Of a DNA stretch of 64,000 nt, positions 11,531-21,660 are shown piece after piece (within the stretch, counting starts at the first letter, position 1; every line of letters begins with the position of its first letter). The position numbers were made by a program, and so were the translations under genes. This stretch comes from Helianthus annuus. Taxonomy: Eukaryota; Streptophyta; Magnoliopsida; Asterales; Asteraceae. Below the pieces are notes generated by a model. It searched no databases and had not been told where the DNA came from. It saw only the letters and a list, made by a program, of their open reading frames with translations. The stretch is from contig NC_035444.2 in the NCBI RefSeq assembly GCF_002127325.2, positions 84,185,675-84,249,674 of the forward strand, read 5' to 3'.

Positions 11531-11942
11531 GTGGGTAACAACATCTTGGATATATAGGTAACCCCTGAAATCTTGTTTGAAAGGTCCCTTATTCTGAGAT
11601 ACTAGGTCTTTATGCTCAGTGATATCTGGGGTATTATCCCTGGACTTCTGCTGTATGGAAGTACTGACCTAGTCCCCGGATAATGCTTTTCGCAAATGCT
11701 TGAAACATAGCATCGCCCTCAGCAAGTTGATGAAACAATAAAATTGATAGTCACTGCTGTTGTAATTCAGAAGATCCTCTAAAGGGGACACACCGAAAAG
11801 TCGAAGCCGCCATCTCTCTGCGTATACGGAAGTATCGACCTGAGCTCTCACGGCCCTCGCATTTAACCCCTGAACAGATATCATCTGTGGTATACTAACC
11901 TGTAAGACTGAATATTGGGATCTGGATACGGGAGTATATTCA
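11531..11942 (+). other. Conserved non-coding block, copy in element A
   Basis: A 412-nt block that recurs in B (32832-33243, opposite strand, 412 nt) and E (37642-38052, opposite strand, 411 nt), roughly 85 percent alike by eye and almost equal in length. It contains two related phrases: TATGGAAGTACTGACCT and TACGGAAGTATCGACCT. No frame is conserved across the three copies. Confidence 0.75.
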
Positions 11943-12670
11943 AGTAGTGGGACACACGGATAAGTTTAAGTTCTTAAAACATTAACATCGTATCTCGGAT
12001 CAATTGAACTTTGTGCGAAAATTTAAGTGGACAAATATACTGACAATCTAGGTGAATTGTTTAAAACTTAAAATGAAATGAAGCTTAACGGTGTCGGTGA
12101 TTTGTCTCAAAAACTGATATGATCCTCTTATACGAACTCACAAAAATATTGTCTGTAAATATTTCTTTACTGCATTACATGTTTCTTTATTCCAAAATCT
12201 AAAAAGATTTTCAGTGTGTTTTAGCATAAAGTTTCAGAAAATTCAAAAAGATTTTTGACAACTGGTATTGAAAAGCAGATTTTCAAAATTTCGAGTGCTA
12301 AACATGATGAGCAATAATTGAGGGGAAGTGTATGTTTGAAATTAAATGTTTTCATAATCTAACCTTTCAAGTGGTTCATCAAAATCTGTGTTTGTTTTGA
12401 AGAAGAGTCTGAGTTAGTGCAAGTTTATGTTTGAAATATGTATGTGAGAGAAATTTACTTTGAGGTAGAGCTTTTGCAGGATAAGATAAGAAGCTGTTAG
12501 ACAGAAAGCCAGAAAACGATCCTTAAGCTGATGATGCTGATGAACTGAAGAAATGCCAGCATATCGCAAGGGGGCGTCTGAAGACTTGTGTGAAAAGATT
12601 AAAGAGAGAGAAGCCCAGAGACAGATCAAGACTGAAGATGCGAAGACTCGACACTTAAGACTCGTCAACA

Positions 12671-12684
12671 TCTGAGGGGTAGTC
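12671..12684 (+). other. Polypurine tract of element A
   Basis: TCTGAGGGGTAGTC directly precedes the 3' LTR start TGTTAG and is the expected plus-strand primer site. Confidence 0.75.
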
Positions 12685-13203
12685 TGTTAGTGCATACATC
12701 TGTCGACTTCGTCTTGTATCGAGTCTTAGTCTTAGAATGTTAGATTAGGGCTCATTGTACGAGATTTCCCGACATGTCCGTATATGGGAAACTAATAGTT
12801 CCGCTTATTCGTACATGTCCGTATATGGGAAACTAATAGTTCCGCTTATTCGTACATGTCCGTATATGGGAAACTAATAGTTCCGCTTATTCGTACATGT
12901 CCGTATATGGGAAACTAATAGTTCCGCTTATTCGTACATGTCCGTATATGGGAAACCTTTTGAATAGTTTCGCTTATACGTACAACACTATATATACCAC
13001 ATGAGCGAACTCATTTGTAACGTTCTTGTTTTCCATACCGAGGTGCTGCCGGTGTGAGAATTGGTTGTAAACGCTGTTATATCAATCAACAAAGTGATTT
13101 AAGTGAAGATCTAGCTATTTCTACGTCAGGTACTTGTTTTCCGCACCTGTATCTGATCAAAACTCCTCTGATAGACTCATTCGGGTCAGAATTCGATCTT
13201 ACA
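12685..13203 (+). repeat. 3' LTR of element A
   Basis: 519 bp, 82 bp longer than the 5' LTR because it has five rather than three 41-bp units. Otherwise it differs at about seven sites. It ends GATCTTACA and is followed by AAGAT. Confidence 0.93.
12772..12956 (+). repeat. 41-bp tandem array in 3' LTR of A (five copies)
   Basis: Units start at 12772, 12813, 12854, 12895 and 12936; the last is partial. It is the same unit as at 4797. Confidence 0.93.
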
Positions 13204-13208
13204 AAGAT
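13204..13208. repeat. Right target-site duplication of element A (AAGAT)
   Basis: It directly follows the 3' LTR end TTACA and matches 4705-4709. Confidence 0.93.
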
Positions 13209-13704
13209 TCTCCCCAAAGATAGTGAATCTTGAACACCTAATCAGAACATATGTTGAAGACAAAACAAACATTTGATCAAGCCTTGGAACCGCTGTTAAA
13301 GAAGAAACAACATCTGTTGAAAGCTAAAGTCTGTTAAAGCCAAAGGTCTGATGAAGAAGACCAAACATCTGTATGGCTAAACAGATGTTTGGATCAAAGC
13401 AACAGAGGATAGCTCCAACATTGGTTTCCTAATGTAACAGTATTTGTTTAATCAATGTTTAGACTAGTTAGAATAGATGTTTAGATTTGCATAGATGTTT
13501 GCAACATCTGTGGAATATTTTATATTATAAATGTTAGATGTCACTATCTGGGTGATGTCAGCCAATCACGAAACACAGCTTTCTTACTTAGTATACTTAG
13601 TATAAATAAATCACACCTGTCAGTGATCTATTTGTCACACATATCACCTTTTCCCTTGTACAAACATAGTTGTTAAGTGATAGGCTGAGGGGGAGCTAGA
13701 GCTC
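13209..13704 (+). mobile_element. 3' end and truncated LTR of element D
   Basis: This continues the D sequence from 4709. It contains TGTTAGATGTCACT (about 13525), a GTCAGCC stretch, a TATA box (AGTATAAATAA, about 13599-13609) and GCTGAGGGGGAGCT (about 13684-13697), the same order as in the X LTR. It then stops abruptly against the C Gag remnant, so the rest of the LTR is missing. The exact LTR start is not resolved. Confidence 0.55.
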
Positions 13705-14412
13705 TTCATTTTAGTTGTCTTTCTTAACTCTAAATTATGTCCTTCCAGCTTTTCGATAAACATTTCACGAGTAAAACCATAATACTCTCCACCATTTTTC
13801 AAAGCCATCAGATATGTTGGCCAATCACCATCCTGAGGCAATGCATCAACCAACTTATCAACTAATTCTTCTTTACCTTTTTCAATTCCCAATATCTTCA
13901 ATTCTATTACCAAATAGCAGTATCTCTCGATCAACTGTTTTATTGATTCATCCTTCAAGCTCATAAAAATATCAAACTTTTTTTTCATTAAAGCTCTTTA
14001 GTTTTTAAAATCTGTTGACCACCTATTTGAGTTTAAGCGCATTCCACATTGAAAATGCAGTTCCTTTATGCTGTAAGAGTGTGAGAATATTATCTTTTGC
14101 TGATTGTTGCAAAACATTTATCATTTTCATCTCATTTATGAATTTAGTCCTCTCACATTCATCAAATTGCATTAATGATTTCTTTTGGCCATCATCTGCT
14201 ACTGGTTCTAAATACTCACGTATCATTGAGTACCAACATTCCGTATGATATGCGTAAACCCAGTTACAAAACCGTTCTTCCCAGTCATTAAAATCATATA
14301 TTCTCATCAACCTTGGTGGTTTCTATTGTGTTCTAAGTTCATTCTCTCATTTCAAACTCTGAGCCACCCAACTAGGAGTCGTTGCAAAAGCATTGTAGAA
14401 TTCAGAATCCAT
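13705..14412 (-). pseudogene. gag: Truncated Gag of copia element C
   Basis: The ATG at 14410-14412 opens MDSEFYNAFATTPSW, close to the Gag starts of A and E. The UBN2-type core follows (NDWEERFCNWVYAYHTECW near 14230-14285, LLQHKGTAFSMWNALK near 14027-14080, and MKKKFDIFMSLKDESIKQ just after). Stop codons occur early (near 14357 and 14327), with a frame change near 14000. Homology ends near KMK at about 13705, where element D's LTR begins. Everything downstream (knuckles, pol, 3' LTR) is lost from this place. C's own 5' end is at 49055-49837, displaced by the insertion of B. Confidence 0.8.
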
Positions 14413-14502
14413 AGTCAGAATCTTGAACTTCGTGAAAAATATCTGAAAAAGTCAAAACTTGGTCAAACAGCTCTTCGTGCGAAGGGTAAGTATCCTTCGT
14501 GC
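14413..14502 (-). other. Leader fragment of element C, left of the B insertion
   Basis: It contains TTCGTGCGAAGGG words like those in C's leader at 49060-49180. Its end CGTGC (14498-14502) is the left target-site duplication of element B. The sequence continues at 49060. Confidence 0.8.
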
Positions 14503-14570
14503 TGTTGGACCGTGTTCCGACCTTAAATAGTCAGTTGAGAACGTTCATCTTCACATACGAAGGCTGAATC
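14503..14570 (-). repeat. Fragment of the 3' LTR of element B
   Basis: 68 bp matching the edge of B's 5' LTR at 48607-48674, with at least two differences. It is cut at 14570 by the gypsy LTR TGTGACAACC. The rest of this LTR is absent on the other side of the gypsy (32513). Confidence 0.88.
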
Positions 14571-17500
14571 TGTGACAACCCTCACTAAACCCGGTATCCG
14601 TACGATTTAATTAATAATTAATTGCTGCTTAATTACTGTGCTTACTTGAAATTACTGATGAACTGCTACTTGATTTCTGATACTTGTATACTCCTGCATC
14701 ATACTTTGATTTCCGTCACTACATTACTTACATACTGAACTCTAGTGACAAACATGATGCACAAAAGCACAGTAGGACTATGAACGGATAACCTATTGAA
14801 CATGCTGATAAAGCCAGCATCAGGCAGACACTGCCTCTAAGGCCTGTATGAGCCAGAAATATTTTACTACACCCATAGTGAGTGTAGGGATACAAGGGTT
14901 GTAGAACTGCGTCTCTAGGGATAAGTTATAGTGACCGGATGTGCCTAAAACGTACTCTAAGCACAAAACAAAGCACTTTAATTAACATACCAGCTTCTGG
15001 CTAACTAATAAAGTGCCAAAACATGAGGAAAATATTCCTGACACTTTGGGGAATAAGTTGTTTCACTAAAAATGATATTTACGACACTTAAAAGCTTTGT
15101 TAAGCACTTTAACGGATTACTATCCAACCGAACAACCGGACTATACACGGGACATAAAAATATTGACAGTAACATTATTGGTCTCTTTCTGAGCCAGTTA
15201 GGGTCCCTGAATACCCTAACACCCGCATTAAAGCACAACACACTAGTAACCGAGTTAAACTCTAAACTAACAAAGTTAACCTAACTAATACTTAACCTTT
15301 AGTTGAAATCGAACCAAGACCCCCCCCCCCCCATTGAAACCGTCCCCATGTAAGGGGGACATACTTGGTACTTTGGTGATTAGAATAATCACCCTTGTTT
15401 GATATCTAACCTACACTTGAACCATTGGTTAATGAACAAGGATTTATCTATAAGTAGTAGACTTGGCACAAGAGTTCATCACATTCCATTTTTCCACCTC
15501 AAAAACATCTCTCTCTCTATACAAGGGTCGGCCGAACACCCCCTTGATCATACACCATATTTTCGATTTTGTTCTTCACATTCCAATCATCTACAAGCTT
15601 CAAGGATCACACATAAGGAGTCTTGGAGCAAACGGAAGACGAAGGACCTCTCTACCTTGCTTTTATCCACCTCTTTTTCGCATAGATTCTTCCCTAGCCT
15701 CGAGCTAGAGGTATAATGCTTAAAACTCGTACTCGAACTAATCTAAGGTGGTTAATAAGATATATGATGATTAAAACTCGGAATCTTGCATTTTGAACCA
15801 TTAAAGTCTACTAAAATTACAAGTATTGTTGGTTAAAAGCATATAAGTTGTGTAAAAGTTGTAGTAACTGAAATTTGTGGTTACCTAGACCCGATCTACG
15901 TTGTGGTAGCTCGGATCACCATTTAACCCGGTTTGGTTAAGATCATGGATCTTGACATAAGCTTGTTTTGAATGAGACAAGGGTTAAAAAGTGAAACTCT
16001 ACCACACGAGAAACATGAACTTGTGTAAAAGTATTTTTACTTGTAAAATAGTGTTTGAAACTAGCGGATCTACGTATGTACAAATGGTATTTTCAAAGAA
16101 CCACGTATCAAAGAAAACATGTTTTCTAAAAACCACAAGTGTGTAGACACTTGTGAAATGAAAGGTTCGACAAAATAACAAACTTGTAAAAGATGACGAG
16201 AAGTTGTAAAGATGGATTTACTTTAAAAAAAACGAGGTTTTTACGAGATCGATCTACTTTATATAAAGATCCACAAAGTATAATGGGATTTACACTATAG
16301 TTTTCGGAAAAACTACAAGCTCATGCGATTATGCGATTTACATACTTGTCGACTGGTTTGATGTGTCGGAAATTGTTTGATTGAATAAAGAAGTTGTTGA
16401 AATTGATTTTGTAAAAGAAAATGATACGCTTGAAAGCGTGGCCACCTCCAGTTACAGAGGAAACTCTGGCGAAATTTTTCTAAAAACCTAACACTTAGAA
16501 TTATTTACACTACAAGTGTTAGAATTATTTTTGATATGTTTTCAAAGTATATTTCGCCACGACTTTATTACAAATATTCGGAGGTGGGATTTTCACAAAA
16601 CTAAACGTGATAAATATATATTTAGTAAATATATTTTCACCACATTGTTTATGATTATTTTGTGAAAATACATAAATATTATTTTTAGAGTAAAAATAAT
16701 ATTTCGAACGATAACATATCCAAAATAATACAAACGCTTACACGACAAACATATAAGTTACACCGGTAATTATTATTACCACTTAATCGTTAAAACATAA
16801 CTTGCGCATTATACGGAAATATTCATGAACGCGTATTTTGTCAACGTATTATTTTTGGAAGTATTATGTGAAATGGAAATATAATATTTTTGAGAAAAAT
16901 ATTTATATTTTGGAATTAGAAGTAAAAATATATTAAGTGAGACTTAATGATATAATTCAAACGCACATGTATTAAATCCCCCATCCTTGGGAAGGAGATT
17001 AACTACCAAGTACATACGAAAAGTAAACCCGAAATAGTTGTCTAACTATTTCCCAAAAACTTAAACTATAAAGCTAAGGTACGGCCGTCCGTCTAATAGA
17101 ATTAGCACATGTAGGTCGTTGCACAGCTGCCTGATTTGGAGTGCTTGGTAGAGACGCACCGACTGTGAGTTCATGTCCCCCTTTTCTCTTAACTGTTTTC
17201 AGTTTTATAAACTGCGGGGGTGAAATACATGTTACTATGATTACGAATATTTCTTACATGGTATGGTCAGCTAAGGAAGGAACTGTTAGATTATGAGATT
17301 TGGGTAGGTGAGACCTTAAGAACATTAGTCCTCGTAGTACGATCGAGGGATACAAGTGATAGGCCTATTTGAGCATAACAAACCCCACCCATGCGCCCTA
17401 AGGTTGGACCATGTGGTGACTTTGTCTTAACACCACCCATGCGCCCGCAGGTTGGACCATGTGGTGACCTTGTCTTAACACCACCCATGCGCCCGCAGGT

Positions 17501-18090
17501 TGGACCATGTGGTGACCTTGTCGTAACACCACCCTTGCGCCCACAGGTTGGACCATGTGGTGACCTTGTCCTATCCCCTCCCATGCGCCCGCAGGTTGGA
17601 CCATGTGGTTACACATTAACTGATATGTTTCCTTATTTGCTTTCATACCAGAGTTTACAAAATATTCACACTTGCAATGATTATAAAGGTTTACTCGCGG
17701 GCACATACTAAACACATGAACTCGCTCAACATTATTGTTGATTTTTCAACTTACATGTATTTCAGGGAATTAAAGGATCTGGCACGGTATGGCACGTTTT
17801 CCCGCTGCACTAGTTTCCGAGGTCATCCAGGGTTTAGGGAATGTGACTCTTTCCTGGACAAGTCACAGTCCTTAAACTGTGTTTATGCTATACTTAAGTT
17901 TGTAATGTTGTTGAACAAGGTTGTGGTTGTTAGGGCGTATTCCCGTTAAAACAATGGTATTGTATTTGGTTTTCAAAACTTAATGGATGATCTTGCATGT
18001 TTTTAATTCATATAGCTTTGTTATGATTAAGCTATGGTATTGAGAAGTCACACCAAATTAACCACGCTTCTGCAAAGCCAGGGTGTGACA
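14571..18090 (+). repeat. First LTR of element F (3.5 kb)
   Basis: It starts TGTGACAACCCTCAC and ends GGGTGTGACA, three bases before the primer-binding site. It includes a poly-C run (about 15320-15332), AT-rich stretches (16600-16960) and a 48-bp tandem array. It differs from the second LTR at roughly 16 sites that I could see. No real gene lies inside; repeat-derived frames near 17291-17715 are artefacts. Confidence 0.92.
17388..17609 (+). repeat. 48-bp tandem array in F LTR (4.6 copies)
   Basis: The unit starts CCCATGCGCCC and includes AGGTTGGACCATGTGGTGAC. Because 48 is divisible by three, it opens long frames on both strands, which explains the spurious repetitive proteins there. The same array is at 27724-27945. 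Confidence 0.93.
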
Positions 18091-18093
18091 GCT

Positions 18094-18107
18094 TGGTATC
18101 AGAGCTC
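18094..18107 (+). other. Primer-binding site of element F
   Basis: TGGTATCAGAGCTC follows the LTR end by three bases and is complementary to initiator Met-tRNA. Confidence 0.9.
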
Positions 18108-18253
18108 TGATCATAGCGAACTAGGATTCCTTCTCGAGTCTAGACTATGATCACTAGGGCTCTCACGAAAACATTTTTACTGCATACCACTTAAGTCCAG
18201 ATCCAAAACCTTTTTATAAACAAATGTTGAGCACATTTTATCTATTTATTTTT

Positions 18254-18640
18254 AGGCTCAGTCTTGGAGGCTGAGGCTCGGTCTTGGAGGCCGAGGCTCG
18301 ATCTAGGAGATCGAGGTAGATGGCTAGTGAGACTAGGAAGAGTAGGCTCAGTCTTGAAGGCTGAGGCTCGGTCTTGGAGACCGAGGCTCGATCTGAGAGG
18401 TCGAGGTAGATGGCTAGTAAGACTAGGGAGAGTAGGCTCAGTCTTGGAGGCTGAGGCTCGGTCTTGGAGGCCGAGGCTCGATCTGAGAGGTCGAGGTGGA
18501 TGATAGAGCAGTCTTAGAGACTGGAAGGAATTTGGCTAGTGGGACTAGGAATGTCAGTCTTAGAGACTGGGAAGAATTTGGCTAGTGGGACTAGGAGTGT
18601 CAGTCTGGGAGGCTGGGAGGCTAGTGGGACTAGGAGAAGT
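18254..18640 (+). ncRNA. Array of about 17 mini-hairpins in F leader
   Basis: Three 90-bp units start at 18254, 18344 and 18434, followed by shorter units. Each is built from tiny palindromes with 3-5 nt loops: CTCAGTC/GGCTGAG, CTCGGTC/GGCCGAG, CTCGGTCT/AGACCGAG, CTCGATCT/AGATCGAG, CAGTCT/AGACTG and CTAGT/ACTAG. Sequence changes between units keep the pairing. It begins 147 nt after the primer-binding site, where packaging and dimerisation signals of LTR elements often lie. The open frame across it is an artefact of the repeats. Confidence 0.65.
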
Positions 18641-19816
18641 ATTTGATTGCTTATTGACTAACATGTTTATATGATAATATGATTGATTGTTATACGTATG
18701 AGTATTTGTGTTACAAACGTCATGGACACTACGAATCCCATGGGCATCAGACGACATAGTTTCATCGGAGCACGAGGTGTACATTTCCGATACTACCGGC
18801 ACAGACAATAACGACTTCCAGCCCTTTTGCGCTACCTGAAGTCGTAGCAGAGCCTACTGATGGCCATCTTGTAGGGAATTTGCCACTCGCGGTGATCCCT
18901 GCTCCTGTGCCCCCTTGCCGCTTATCCCATTGTTGATATGCCCCCGACGTGGCCTCTGACGACGATAACGATCTACTAGAGGAGGACCTATTCGAGGGCG
19001 AGGCCCTATTGCTGCTGGTATTAGCCTACTGCTTGCGGACGCTCCTGCAGGGGAAACTCATGCCCATTCCCCTGTCCCAGACTCATTTGAGTTGCTAACA
19101 TCCGCATTTTCGCATATACAGGGAGTGTAGCACCATTCACACAACGCCGACCCTGATACAGCATCATCGGCTGCACCGGTTCCCGCACATAGCTTTGAGT
19201 TTGATCACAGTATTGAGGGTGATCTTGTTCTTTCACCCAGTTTTGATCCAGACCATGACCTTGAGTTCATACACTTAGACCAGCCCTTGGAGGATCCTGC
19301 AACCCCCCTGTGATGGTTGATCCAGCTGATTTTTGAGACGGAGTTTGTTGATCCGGAGCCAGCCGTGGCCCTGAGCCAGGCGTTGCTCCTGACCCCGCAT
19401 TGGAGCATGACCCTGTTCATGCCAATGCACCTGCTATCGCTCCTTGGTTGATCATCTGCTTGGACGAGAGAAAATGTGGGGTAACTATGCAAGATAATTT
19501 ATTATTACGGGGGCCCACGTAATAACGACTTGTAGTGCACAGAAATCCCAGTGGACTCTGCGAGTCAAGCTAATGGAAACAAATGTAGTAGGAAATAACT
19601 AATGACCAAGGCGATATAGCCTCGAGTTCATTCTATTACAAGCATCAAGCCAAATTGGCAAGCCTATGTGAAGGCCTAGTAATTTATTTCCCCACCCATA
19701 CATTGAGTATATTTACATGTAAAATTAGGTGAGTACATGATGGCTTATGGTGCTATGTATCTCATAGACAATTGGAAAGTTGTCTAACCCACTTCATGCC
19801 ATTTCGGCAGAAGAGA
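18641..19816 (+). other. Long leader of F with decayed acidic coding traces
   Basis: Scattered plus-strand frames rich in D, E, P and A (for example DLVLSPSFDPDHDLEF near 19220-19265) resemble the low-complexity region ahead of Gag in related gypsy elements. Frame breaks are many, and there is no intact ORF. The rest, 19480-19800, shows nothing recognisable. Confidence 0.4.
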
Positions 19817-20347
19817 ATGCCACCCAGGCGTGACACAAACACTAGTATGTTGCCAGGGATAGAAGCCGACCTGCAAAAACGCAACTCACAGGCAATTGCA
19901 TGACATGAAGCTCTCCGTTTTTAGCACAGCAATGGCACTACTGGAAATAACCCCCCAAGCTGACCGCACCTATAAGTAGTTCCTGAACTGCAAGCCTTTG
20001 AACTTCGACGAAACAGGAAGCGCCATTGCATTTGTTTGTTGGTCCGAAAAGATTGACCCCATTCTAAGAAAGACTAACTGTTCGCCCCAACAGAGTGATA
20101 CCTTTACCTCGGGGCATTTCTAGACGGCACACTCTCATGGTGGGACCATCAGGTTCAGGCCCTTGACACAGATGCTGCTTATGCACTGAGCTGGGATGAG
20201 CTCAAGGAAATGATGGAGGAAAAATGTGGTTCTAAGACTGGAATCCAGAAGCTTGAGATAGAGTCCTGGAATTTGAAAATGGACGAACCAGAGATTCCTG
20301 AACATGTCCAGCGATCGCACGACTTGCCTAGGGTCGTCACCTACTAA
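19817..20347 (+). pseudogene. gag: First, decayed gag copy of F
   Basis: It starts ATGCCACCCAGGCGTGAC, parallel to the start of the second gag (MPPRRD). Degraded blocks match that Gag in order: GTLSWWDHQVQALDTDAAYA, then SWDELKEMMEEKCGSKTG, then WNLKMDEPEIPEHVQ. It is full of stops and lacks the second half, including both knuckles. It lies about 220 bp upstream of the better gag, so F carries a tandem gag duplication with one dead copy. Confidence 0.75.
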
Positions 20348-20565
20348 GTCATTGATGTTGTATGATACAGTTGGGTACCTGTAAACCTTACATTCTGGTC
20401 TCGATTTGTGGCAATGAAATCGATGTAATCTATTGTTTATGTCCTATGACATGAGATGTTATGTGATTGATTTATTGATAACATGAGATGTTATGTGTTG
20501 ATATTGTTGTATACTCACGCACATTTTACTTACTATGACCTGACCCGTACGATCAGCATAGGAAG

Positions 20566-21660
20566 ATGCCTCCAAGACGGGATGTATGCATACCCACCAA
20601 TGAGGCGGAACTTCAGGGAATCATTGCTGCAGTCATCGCACAATACGAGGCCCATCACTCCGAGCGCAACGGAGGTACCTCAGGAAATAACCCACCCAAC
20701 GGCTGCACCTACAAGCAGTTCTTAGGCTGCCAACCCCTACATTTCGACGGCACTGGGGGTGCCGTAGCCTTCGTACGCTGGATTGAGAAGACGGACACTG
20801 TTTTGCGTGCGAGCAAATGCGCCCCAAGAAATCAGGTCACGTACATTTCCGGGCTGTTCCGAGATGGGGCTCTGTCATGGTGGAAACTTCAGGTTCAGAC
20901 AATGGGCGAGGCTGCTGCGTATGCTCTATCATGGGACGAGCTGAAAGAACTAACGCATAAAAAGTACTGTTCGAGAACAGAAAGCCAGAAGGTAGAAACT
21001 GAGTTCTGGAACTTGAAGATGGAAGGTCCAAAAATAGCTGAGTATGTGGAGAAGTTCCAAGTTCTATCGCGTATCGTTCCTTACATGGTAGATCTGGAGT
21101 TTAAAAGGATTGAGCGTTTCATTTGGGGATTGGCACCCCAAATCATGAGCATGGTAACGGCATCAAAGCCTGCCACAATCTCTGAGGCCATCAATCTAAG
21201 TGTAGCCCTGACGGAAGAGGCAATCAGGATGAACAAATTTTCAGCCTCTGAGGAGAAGAAGGAGACTCATGTAGAGTCATCTGGGGACAACAAGAGGAAG
21301 TTGGCGAATTTCAAACAGGGTACCCAGTCGAGTAGCGACGACAAGGCCAAAAAGAGAAAAGAGTACACGGGTATCCTACCAAAGTGCGACAACTGTCGAC
21401 GTCACCATAACGGGCGGTGTAGATATGGAAAATGTGGTAACTGTGGCAAGGTGGGACATGTCAAGGAAACATGTCGGCAAGGTACTGAACATGGAAATAG
21501 AGGTCAAGATGGTAACGGAAATCGCGGAGGAAATAACGACGACGACAACTATCAAGGCAGGGATGGTGACAATCAAGGCGGTGGCCAAGCATGTTTTAAT
21601 TGCGGTGATGTGGGGCATTTCAGGAAGTATTGCCCTAAGAACACTCAGGCACGTGGATGA
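20566..21660 (+). CDS. gag: Gag of gypsy element F
   Basis: 364 residues, open from ATG to TGA. The N-terminus is MPPRRDVCIPTNEAELQ. The Retrotrans_gag core spans about residues 50-220 (LHFDGTGGAVAFVRWIEKT, LSWWKLQVQ, SWDELKEL, WGLAPQI). A lysine-rich linker follows, then CX2CX4HX4C knuckles at 21433-21474 (CGNCGKVGHVKETC, residues 290-303) and 21592-21633 (CFNCGDVGHFRKYC, residues 343-356). It forms the capsid and binds RNA. It is the only intact gene of F; the second unit carries a nonsense codon at the equivalent of residue 39. Expression is unproven. Confidence 0.88.
   Translation: MPPRRDVCIPTNEAELQGIIAAVIAQYEAHHSERNGGTSGNNPPNGCTYKQFLGCQPLHFDGTGGAVAFVRWIEKTDTVLRASKCAPRNQVTYISGLFRDGALSWWKLQVQTMGEAAAYALSWDELKELTHKKYCSRTESQKVETEFWNLKMEGPKIAEYVEKFQVLSRIVPYMVDLEFKRIERFIWGLAPQIMSMVTASKPATISEAINLSVALTEEAIRMNKFSASEEKKETHVESSGDNKRKLANFKQGTQSSSDDKAKKRKEYTGILPKCDNCRRHHNGRCRYGKCGNCGKVGHVKETCRQGTEHGNRGQDGNGNRGGNNDDDNYQGRDGDNQGGGQACFNCGDVGHFRKYCPKNTQARG

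Larger units (their letters stand above)
10850..12684 (+). other. 3' non-coding region of element A
   Basis: About 1.8 kb without a credible gene. It holds several polypurine-like runs: TAGGGGGAG at about 11161, TAGGGGGAG at about 11275, GAGGGGAAG at about 12320, and the LTR-adjacent GAGGGGTAG at 12673-12682. It also holds the conserved 412-nt block at 11531-11942. Multiple polypurine motifs are a known Sirevirus feature. Short minus-strand frames (11669-11884 and 12414-12671) are shadows. Confidence 0.75.
4710..13203 (+). mobile_element. Element A: Gag-only Sirevirus-like LTR retrotransposon
   Basis: A complete 8.5-kb element: 5' LTR, primer-binding site, 1.75-kb leader, one very long gag, 2-kb 3' non-coding region, polypurine tract and 3' LTR, flanked by AAGAT duplications. 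No protease, integrase, reverse transcriptase or RNase H can be read between the gag stop (10683) and the 3' LTR, so it is non-autonomous and would need enzymes supplied in trans. The architecture matches element E and the non-pol parts of B. The LTRs differ by about seven substitutions plus two tandem units, so A is older than E. Confidence 0.92.

Noticed and set aside
17291..17715. Repetitive proteins on both strands (also 27627-28051)
   Set aside because: They are translations of the 48-bp tandem unit in the F LTR, whose length is a multiple of three; no start context or family supports them.
18264..18503. Arg/Trp-rich frame (also 28600-28839)
   Set aside because: Artefact of the 90-bp hairpin units, and it lies in an untranslated leader.
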